Source of the DNA: Lithobates sylvaticus
Lineage: Eukaryota > Chordata > Amphibia > Anura > Ranidae
Length of the DNA: 64,000 nt
Assembly (NCBI GenBank): GCA_028564925.1
Contig: CM053026.1
Location: forward strand, 132,716,150 to 132,780,149
Direction: 5' to 3'
In this document: piece after piece, positions 56,201 through 64,000 of the stretch
Position numbering within the stretch: the stretch's first letter is position 1
How the letters are laid out: each line of letters begins with the position of its first letter
Position numbers and translations under genes: made by a program
The notes under the pieces: generated by a model
Told to the model about the DNA's origin: nothing
Database searches by the model: none
The model's input: only the letters and a program-made list of their open reading frames with translations

Positions 56201-58847
56201 TTTTTATGTCCTTTCTGGGGGCTTACAGTGAAGATTCATTCACTCTGACACTTGGAAACTACATGATACATTACTTTGCACATTGTGGCATCTTAGGCAT
56301 TCAGTAGGTCTTGTGTTGCGTGTTGTTTTCCCTTCCAAATTCACTCATGTGAAGATTATAGGTCTACATGTTGTATTCTTAGAATGTAAGTATTTATAAA
56401 CCCTACAGAGTTTTCCTATAATTTTTGGCTATCAGAGTTTAGATATGGGGTGGGTCCTGTACATTTTTGACTTTACTTACGGTTGATGGATTCATTACCT
56501 CTGCTGGAAGGCGGTTCCAAGCATCCACTACTAGTTAGGCCAGTATGAACCTCTCAGAGAGGTGCAGTGAGATGTTATTAATGATTTTTAAGTTTTGTAT
56601 TATAGGATAAATGCACAAACAAGGACGGATGATTGGACCCAGATGTGTACCCAAATACAAATAAGGACCTTAAAGAACATTATTTTTTTTTGTGTATGTT
56701 CTTAGGAGAAGCCTTAAATATTATTAATTACAGGCCTAGCTAAATTCTAAACACTGGTTTGGGGCAGTCTGTTTCAATAAACAGACGCCCTACCCTCTAG
56801 AAAAACAACTTTTTGTGGCCTTTTTGACTTGGAAATGGGTTTGCACTGAGAGTCAATTAATATGTTAATCACCACCGGGAGAGGGGGTTGCCTTTAGTAT
56901 ACTGCTAAAGGCAGTTTTTCAAATGTTTTTTTTTTGGGGTTAACAAGACACAGATTTAAGCCGCTTCAACAAAGTTAAAGTTTGGGCCAGCATTCAATCT
57001 GTATGGTTTTATTATTTTGTCTTATTTTTTATTTTTTTATTTTAATTTTATTATTTTTTTTTTTTATTATTTTAATTGTAATTTTTAATTTTTTTTTTTT
57101 TTTTTTTTTTAATCAATTTATTTTTTTTGTTTGATTTTCTTCTTTTTTTTTCTCTTAAGGGAAAGGATTTTTATTTTTATTTTTTGTTGTTTTTTTTTTT
57201 ATTTCTTTCCTATATCACCTTTATTTTTTTTTTTTTTTTTGGTGATTCTTCAGTTTTGCGTGACTATGGTCAAATAAAAAAAAAGAGGGGAGTGAGTACG
57301 GGGAACACTACATGGAGAACATTTAAAGCGATTAGAAATGTTGATATAGAATATTAAGGCTTCCCTGTAGCATTTTGGGGATGGGCCAAGTCCCAACAGG
57401 TGTTAGTTTTCTCTTATGACATGGGATAATCGTTTTATATGAATTTAGGTCATGGTAGCTATTTATCATGACCCTAGTAATATTAGGGTTTAACAACAGT
57501 CATGTGACTATTTTCTGTGTAAATGTGACATACAATCCTCTCTACAGTTCTAACATTTGGGCAGTCATCAGATGTGGTCATTGATATTGTTTTTTTTTTT
57601 TGTTGGTCAGGTTTTCCTGTGTGTGCCATAATAAGTCAAAGAGCATTGCGTGAATATAATATAGATATACTGGGACTGGTGAGACTCATAGTGATTGGCA
57701 AATAGCAGGGAGTATAGTACAATTGTACTTACATTTTTTTTTTTTAGTTTGATTGTTCCTGAAGCCACTAGTGACTGGTGACATCACACTTATCCATATT
57801 CTGAAATCAAGTTATTTTTGTCTGCGTAGATGACACTGCCTAATCTGCACATAGATCTCTCATAGTGGTGACCTCTTCTGTAGCCTGCTAAAGGCAGGAC
57901 GGTACAGTAGCTACCCATGGTAGCCAAGGACGGAGCTATATGCCCAAAGGTTTGGCACCAGCACTGAACATAGCTGCAGTAAAAGGAGCTAGTGGTGAGT
58001 TGCGATGGCAACAAAATCCCCCTGGACACTTAAAGTGTCACACACACACACACACAGTGGTATTCAGCAGAAGGTGGAGCAGAGTTACTTGCAGGCATAT
58101 GACAATGGAGGAAGAAAGATGAGGGGTGAAATCAGAAACCTGGCTTAAGGACGTAAACCTAAAACCTAAACCTAAAATTGTTTACACATGTCACTGGGAA
58201 AAGGGTCTCACTTTATGTTGCAGTATATCTATGGCAATTAAAAGGTCCTTACTGCTCAGACTTACCAGACAAGCATTCATTTGAATACATATGTCCCAAA
58301 TGTACTTGTGTATCTCTTTCTCTACCTCTGTCCACATTAATAAAGTATAATCTTAGAAAGCCCGGATAGCTGTTCCAAAGGGCATTACTGTATGCTGTAT
58401 CCAACGGGAATCCCCATGGAAGGCTGTCCCAGGGCAACATGACCAGATTGACATTATGGACTTTCACACTATTATTATTGGACAGTTGAGAACAAGGATC
58501 CTCATGTTTCTATTTTATTTTTTTTTTATTTATTTTTTTTCCCCCTTCATTTTTTTTTTGGGGTGTGTTTTTATTTTTTCTCTTTATTTATCATATGATT
58601 TTTCTGTTATTATTATGGACTTATTACATCCAGAACAAGTGATGACTACCGATACTGGGATCCAGAAATGTGAACTGTAGAGATGGAGAGTTTAAACGTT
58701 TTTTTTTTTTTTTTTATTCTCAAAGAAGTCTGATTTCATTTCAGAGAGCAAAGCCGAAAAGTTCCAAATATTAAAGAAAATTGCACATAAACCATTATTC
58801 TATGTGTGGCCGAGTCTCATATACTCAACTGGCCACAAGGGGCCATC
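53232..58847 (+). other. Interior of the LTR element
   Basis: About 5.6 kb, AT-rich and strikingly T-rich on the plus strand (for example 57000-57240). The phrase cttaaattgagtcagtttgttcaat occurs twice (about 53318 and 53468). Short frames near 55109-55634 and 58178-58369 are the only moderately open parts; none shows a known domain. A CA-repeat lies at about 58038-58056. Confidence 0.6.
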
Positions 58848-59647
58848 TGTTGACCTATGGCGTTTATGTGAAATTTCCATTAATATCTGTGAAATATTGT
58901 AACTATGAATATGTCTCCTTTTGCTGGCAGTTAAGGCTGGGCAAGCTCAAGTTAAGGGCAGACATGGCGGGGCCGATACTTGACACTAACAATGGTTTAG
59001 CCAATTCCTTTGTTTGTAACCTATTCACTATAAACGACCCCATGCTGGGATAGGGAATGAAGTGAGACCATTCAAGTTTTTTTACATCACTGGGAGTTTC
59101 GCCTGTAAGGGGGGCGGGCCGCGCTAAGGCAGCCAATGAGAAATCAGGCGGGTTTTTGGTTACTCTGAGGAGAGGGGAGGCATCTCGGTCCTTTCCGGGG
59201 GAATCAGCCAGCAGGTAGGATGGCCGGTAGCAGGGGAAGGTATGCCCTGCTACTTGTAACTAAACATGTTTGTAGATCAAGGTCTGAAGGAATATAATCT
59301 ATATTCCTTCATATATATATATTTTATTTCAACCTAGCATTTTCTGTCTTGATGTGCTAGGTATTTGTGTATTAGCTTGACTTTTAACTACTTGTAACTA
59401 AACATGCTTGTAGATCACGGTCTGAAGGAATATAATCTATATTCCTTCATATATATATATATTTTTTATTTCAACCTAGCATTTTCTGTCTTGATGTGCT
59501 AGGGATTTGTGTATTAGCTTGACTTTTAACTACCTGTAATAAATGTTATTATATTCAAAGCCTTTCCTCCTGGTCAGTAGAACTCTCATTTAACCCATAT
59601 CATATTTTGTGATTAATAAATCAGAAATAGAGATTTTAGAAGGTACA
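58848..59647 (+). repeat. 3' LTR
   Basis: Near-identical copy of 52435-53231, including the internal 137-bp tandem duplication. The sequence just before it (ccacaaggggccatc) is only a weak polypurine tract. Confidence 0.85.
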
Positions 59648-60051
59648 GGGTGTTCCTGGGTAGGTCACCAAGCATCCTGGGTAAAAAGGTCAACCTTCTA
59701 ATGTAAATAACAGTCTCTTCCTGTATTTGTCCTTTGTGCTTTTTCTACAGTAATAATCATTCCAGTTCAATACCAGTATTTGGCCACTAGATGGCGCCAA
59801 ATACTAAGCCATAGAAGCGTCCATAGACTTTTGTTATAACATGCTGACATACATTAATAGACAGGAAAGTCAGCGCTACACATGTATTTTTATAATGCTA
59901 GCAGTGTAAGTACCCACATTTGACCTGGTATCAATGCCATGTAGTCTCTATAAAGCAGGGCTGTGGTGTGAGAGGAAGTAGCAGTAAAAAGAGCCAATCA
60001 GTTCATCTGCTGACAGGAATCATGCTAATAGGTCACAGGGTCAATTAAAAA
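59648..60051. other. Upstream region of the second hAT gene
   Basis: Contains ccactagatggcgccaaata at about 59774, and a stretch up to the hAT start codon. It may include the transposon's left end or old LTR debris; no terminal repeat was found. Confidence 0.35.
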
Positions 60052-61107
60052 ATGACAGGCATAGGAAGAGGCAGGCCCTTCCGGAGGGGTGGAAGGGGTA
60101 GGGCAAGAGAAACAGGCTTGAGCCAAAGTGGGAAGTTGCAGAAGGTGCGTTTGATTATGTCAAAGGATGCACCAGACTTGGTTGAGTGGCTCACTCAGCC
60201 TTACTCTTCTGCACCCTCCTCATCCTCTCGATCTGCACCCTCTTCACTCTCTCTGCTGTGTGCACCCCAAAAGACACTACCACCACCAACACCACCACCA
60301 CCATATACCCTCCGCTTGAGTCAATCCAACATCACAAGACATTTCCGATGTGCAGCCTTTCTTGGCATTGGATCAGGAAGAGGAGGTAGCAACAACCGCC
60401 AGATCAGCCCAAGGAGGTTGGTCCCCGCTGTTGCTGCCTACTCCAAGATCTCTAATTATATCGGTGGGGAAGGTGACGTTGATGATGATGTGTCTAGGGA
60501 CATCATGTGGGTGCCCACAAGAGAGGAAGCAGAGGGGAGTTCAGAGGGAGAGATGGACCAGCAGATAGGGAGGAGAAGCAGTCGTAACTTACATTGCACA
60601 GGAGAGAAAAACCAGACTGCTAATGTATCAGGAGCGAGGCATCAACCATGTACGATCACATCTGGCGCTCCCAGGACGCCGGCACATGGCTCTGCAGTGT
60701 GGGCTTTTTTTAACGTGTCCACTGCTGACAATAGTGTTGCCATCTGCAGCCTTTGCAGTCAACGCATAAGTCGTGGTAAGCCCAAAACTCACCTAGGGAC
60801 GACCACCTTAAGAAGGCACGTGAGCTGCCATCACCGAGCCCAGTGGGAGCAACGCCGTCACAATGCACAAAGCCACGCTCCAGGCTCCCACCATCCAGCC
60901 TCTTCTACTTCTCCTTCTCCTCTCTCCTCAGAATTGTCCTCCACTCCACCTTCCATCATGCCATCCTCACGTTTTTCTGGAAAAAGGCAGGCTTTTGTGG
61001 GCCAAATGTTCAAGCGTAAAAAAATGATGACGCCGGATAACCCTCTTGCCCAACGGTTGACCGCTGGCTTGTCAGAACTGATAGCCCGCCAACTACTGCC
61101 ATATTAA
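60052..61107 (+). pseudogene. hAT transposase N-terminal part with BED zinc finger
   Basis: The frame has 351 codons from ATG. It starts MTGIGRGRPFRRGGRGRARE, followed by APDLVEWLTQPYS, a conserved block shared with the first hAT (GLVEWMTKPSSS). A long Ser/Thr/Pro-rich linker leads to the BED finger at about residues 215-265 (VWAFFNVSTADNSVAICSLC ... LRRHVSCHH). The frame ends at a stop after ELIARQLLPY, the start of the hAT core, so the intact protein must have continued. It would bind the transposon ends. Confidence 0.85.
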
Positions 61108-63057
61108 CTGGTGGACTCGGGGGCCTTTTGAAAATGTGTGGCCATTGGAACACCACAATGGAAGGTCCCAGGAAGGAAGTATTTCTCACAGAAGGGCATC
61201 CCAGAGCTATATGGCCATGTTCAGAGGCAACTGAATGTATCTCTGGCACACAGTGTCGGTGCCAATATACATCTGACCACAGACACGTGGTCTAGCAAAA
61301 AACGGGGAAGGGAAGGTATATAACTTTTACTGCCCACTGGATGAACCTTCTGACGGCCGTCAAGCATGTAACCTGTGGCACCCGTGTAGATTTGGTTTTA
61401 CCGCCACGGATTGCATGCAGGCCTGCCTCTTCTTCTCCTCCTCCTACTCCATCCTCCCTCTCCTCCTCGGCTGACTCCTCCTTTTCCGCTGCTACCGTCT
61501 CTTCCACTGTGCTGCCCAAGATCCCCAGAACATATTCGACATGCCAGGTGAGACGTTGCCACGCTGTGCTGTGTCTGTTATGCCTGGAAGCCAAGAGCCA
61601 CACTGGCCCTGCCCTCCTTTCCACTTTGCATTCACAGGCAGATCAGTGACTAACACCGCTCAATTTGACAGTTGGTAAAGTGGTGTGCGACAACGGTGCC
61701 AATCTGCTTAGCGCATTGAAACAGGGCAAAATTACACATGTGCCATGCATGACACATGTCTTAAACTTGGTCGTGCATCGATTCGTTGTCAAATACCCTG
61801 GGGTCCAGGACATCTTGAGGCAGGCAAGGAAAATCTCAGCCCATTTCAGAAGATCTTACACGGCCATGGCTCGCCTTGCTGACATTCAGCAGCGACACGA
61901 TCTGCCGGTCAGACGTCTTATTTGTGATTGCCCGACGCGATGGAACTCAACCTTCTATATGCTTGATAGGCTGCTCCAGCAGAAACGTGCAGTTAACGAC
62001 TACCTGTACGAACAGGTTCTGGGGAGCTTGTTTTTTTTTTCACGGCGCCAGTGGCTGCTCATGCTCGACGCATGCAGACTTCTGTAGACTTCACCAAACT
62101 GCTCATTCGCAGCCATGGCGCCATCAGTGACATCATACCTTACGCCTTCTTTATGGAGCGTGCATTGCGTTGTGTCATTGATCAAGCCGTGGAGGAGCAG
62201 GAGCAGGAAGCTGAGGAAGTCGCAATGCTGGATGAATTCCCAGGGGGGCTACTCTATTTGAGACAAGTCAACAACAGGAGTCGAAAGAGGAGTCAGAGGA
62301 GGATGGTGCCGGGGCAGATGAGGAGGAGCAAGTAAAGCATGCTTTAAACCTTTCTGGAATCCCTGTTGTTGTCCGTGGATGGGGGGAGGAGAACGAAATT
62401 ATCCTGGATGATGAGCAGGAGCCAGGCCACCACACCGCTTCCAGTTTAGTGCAAATGGGGGCCTTCATGCTCCAGTGTTTTAACAGGGACCCCCGTATAA
62501 AAAGCATAAAGGTCAAGGACCAGTACTGGGTGGCAACGTACTTAGACCTCCGGTACAAACACAAAATGGCGGAAATGTTACCACCATCACAGAGGGCTGT
62601 CAGAATGGAGCACTTACAGGCCTTGCTTAGAGAAATGCTGCATTCTGCTTTTGCGTGTGCTGGCAGAGGAATTCCCACTCCCAGAGAGAGTGGCGGGTAC
62701 CAATCCAACAGCGCCTGCAAGAAGAGGGCGGTTTGAAGATGCGTTGGTCACTTCTCATATGAGATCATTCTTTCAGACAACCCATCGACAGGTGTCATCT
62801 GGATCCAGCATCAGGGAATGCCTAGACCGACAGGTGTCCGACTACATCGGGTTAACGGCCAATGTGGATGCTCTGAGAAGTGATGAACCCCTGGACTACT
62901 GGGTGGGCAGGCTTGATCTCTGACCAGAGCTTGCACAATTTGCAATGGAACTGTTGGCTTGCCCCTCATCCAGTGTCCTGTCCGAAAGGACGTTCAGCGC
63001 AGCAGGGGGGATCGTGACCGATAAGCGCACTCGCCTAGCTCACGACAGTGTTGACTA
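61108..63057 (+). pseudogene. hAT transposase core and start of dimerisation domain
   Basis: Readable blocks lie in several frames. They are HLTTDTWSS (first catalytic Asp, about 61270), VVCDNGANLLSALKQGKITH followed by VPCMTHVLNLVVHRF (second catalytic Asp and the CxxH motif, about 61680-61780), ICDCPTRWNSTFYMLDRLLQ (61922 on), INxDPRIKSIKVKDQYWVAT-like (62480) and LDLRYKHKMAEM. Next are DYWVGRLDL (62900) and the hATC block MELLACPSSSVLSERTFSAA followed by GGIVTDKRTRLAHDSVDY. At least four interruptions separate the blocks, so no active enzyme is made. Confidence 0.85.
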
Positions 63058-63277
63058 CCCTGTTTCCCCAAAAATAAGACCTAGCGTGATTGTCGGTGAT
63101 GGCTGCAATATAAGCTCTACCCCCCAAATAAGCCCTACCCTGTTTCCCCCGAAAATAAGCCCTACCCTGAAAATAAGACCTACAAGGACTTTAACTAGGG
63201 CTTATTTGGGGGGTAGGGCTTATATTGCAGCCATCACCGACAATCACGCTAGGTCTTATTTTCGGGGAAACAGGGTA
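63056..63277. mobile_element. Palindromic MITE (TA site) inside the hAT C-terminus
   Basis: TA flanks the element on both sides (63056-63057 and 63276-63277). It runs from ccctgtttccccaaaaataa to ttattttcggggaaacaggg, with long inverted arms (including gggtagggcttatattgcag). After it the transposase frame resumes with LTFIKMNEAWISEEF, so the insertion split the hATC domain. This MITE type is widespread in vertebrates (known from memory). Confidence 0.88.
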
Positions 63278-63340
63278 CCTCACATTTATAAAAATGAATG
63301 AGGCATGGATCTCGGAGGAATTCAACACATGTGACCAGTA

Positions 63341-63505
63341 GACCATGTATATGCATAACTCTATAAATGATTTATATAATCTAGCACACGGACCTTTTTT
63401 CTACCTTTGGCTCACTTGTACCAAAAAAACCACACCGTACTATATGGCCGTACCCTCCTGTTTGAAGAGGTTGAGCGGTGTTATATTTTTGTGCTCTCTA
63501 CCTCG
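63341..63505. other. Downstream of hAT gene
   Basis: Probably 3' UTR or flank of the hAT transposon. Nothing else recognised. Confidence 0.3.
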
Positions 63506-63762
63506 TGCTGGTGTCAGTTCTCTCTATCTCGGTGCTGGTGTCAGTGCTCTCTATCACGGTGCTGGTGTCAGTGCTCTCTATCTCGGTGCTGGTGTCAGTG
63601 CTCTCTATCTCGGTGCTGGTGTCAGTGCTCTCTATCTCGGTGCTGGTGTCAGTGCTCTCTATCTCGGTGCTGGTGTTAGTGCTCTCTATCTCGGTGCTGG
63701 TGTCAGTGCTCAGTCTCTATTGCGGTGCTGGTGTCAGTGTTCTATCTCAGTGCTGGTGTCAG
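63506..63762. repeat. 27-bp tandem repeat
   Basis: About nine copies of a unit combining tctctatctcggtgctggtg and tcagtgc. Because 27 is a multiple of three, three frames stay open (for example AGVSALYLG repeated). They are not taken as genes. The last two units are degenerate. Confidence 0.9.
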
Positions 63763-64000
63763 TGAGGGAGATAGCAGCGCAGAAGCCAATCAGCAGGCAG
63801 TGCCAGCACCATGGCTGAGGATCAGCACTGGACTGGCACCTCTGGACCACCGCAGTGGAGCCCTGCATAGGTGGGGGTAAGGGCCGGGCAGAGGGAGGCG
63901 TCAGGGGCTCAAGCACAGGTTGGCACACTGGGACACTAGCACAGGACTGCGCTGCCCTGACTGTGGCACTGATCATCTCCTGCACCCCCTTCATAGCCTG
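63763..64000. other. Right end of window
   Basis: GC-richer sequence following the tandem repeat. It could be the rest of the hAT transposon or another repeat; no feature recognised. Confidence 0.3.

Larger units (their letters stand above)
52435..59647 (+). mobile_element. LTR retroelement, non-autonomous (LARD-like), young
   Basis: Two direct repeats of about 800 bp (52435-53231 and 58848-59647) begin tgttgacctatgg and end ggtaca, in the TG...CA form of LTRs. By eye they are about 99% identical, so the insertion is recent. The interior (53232-58847) starts with tggcggccacgaaaccagt three bases after the 5' LTR, a plausible primer-binding site. It contains no recognisable gag, pol or env, only short frames and very long T-runs. 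It therefore looks like a large non-autonomous derivative needing proteins from another element. No target duplication is visible at the outer edges (gaccta against gggtgt). Confidence 0.8.
60052..63340 (+). mobile_element. Second ZBED-type hAT transposon (coding part)
   Basis: A hAT transposase gene runs from ATG at 60052 to about 63340, interrupted by a 218-bp MITE at 63058-63275. It is related to the one at 43710-46641 but clearly a different family. It keeps the C-terminal dimerisation block that the first lacks. Terminal repeats were not located; the right end may be beyond the window. Confidence 0.8.

Noticed and set aside
57000-57240. Very long T-runs considered as inverted LINE poly(A) tails
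   Set aside because: No LINE 3' sequence on the minus strand beside them; they lie inside the LTR element's interior.
63345-63818. 157-codon frame with a repeated AGVSALYLG motif
   Set aside because: Product of the 27-bp tandem repeat, with several other frames also open.
1-64000. tRNA, rRNA or host protein-coding genes
   Set aside because: None could be recognised on either strand by reading; all supported coding blocks belong to transposable elements.

Overview
The window looks like intergenic or intronic DNA of a frog, most likely a ranid-type anuran. That is an inference from the mix of repeats: Penelope-like elements (PLEs), CR1/L2 and Tx1/L1-type LINEs, ZBED-type hAT transposons, a Tc1 element, long Harbinger-like foldbacks and TTAA-flanked MITEs of kinds common in ranid genomes. 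I recognise no host exon, tRNA or rRNA. Almost every long reading frame belongs to a transposable element or to a simple tandem array.

Layout. 300-11467 is one large PLE insertion bounded by a 16-bp target duplication: an inverted 5' piece, a pseudo-LTR, a body with reverse transcriptase, and a second pseudo-LTR with a GIY-YIG endonuclease. A second, smaller PLE-type element (792-2095, 13-bp target duplication) sits inside its inverted part. 11640-18262 holds CR1/L2 LINE pieces interrupted by MITEs, plus a decayed Ty3/Gypsy fossil that itself contains a hAT-type MITE. 19668-21425 is a third PLE family with a GIY-YIG remnant and a hammerhead-ribozyme fold. 23384-25498 is a 2.1-kb near-palindromic foldback. 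25617-27245 is a Tc1 transposon, and 27684-28108 a Harbinger-like MITE. 31010-33045 and 35885-38925 are two L1/Tx1 LINEs, separated by a Gypsy gag-like remnant and by MITEs, one of which (34927-35817) contains minisatellites.

41264-46902 is a 5.6-kb hAT-type element between 16-bp direct repeats. It has long inverted ends, an array of palindromic motifs, a 1.6-kb satellite and a broken transposase. 46919-52434 holds MITEs and possible LTR debris. 52435-59647 is a 7.2-kb LTR element with two nearly identical ~800-bp LTRs and no recognisable gag-pol. 60052-63340 is a second ZBED-type hAT transposase gene whose C-terminal domain is split by a palindromic MITE, followed by a 27-bp tandem array.

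How it fits together. The region is a stack of nested insertions, and several can be ordered by target duplications. The signal I find most interesting is that three different PLE families here each carry a small hammerhead-like fold. In each, the stem III segment is a palindrome or near-palindrome, and one extra base follows the CUGANGA-type core. The fold is complete and well paired in one family (21286-21325) and altered or truncated in the other two.
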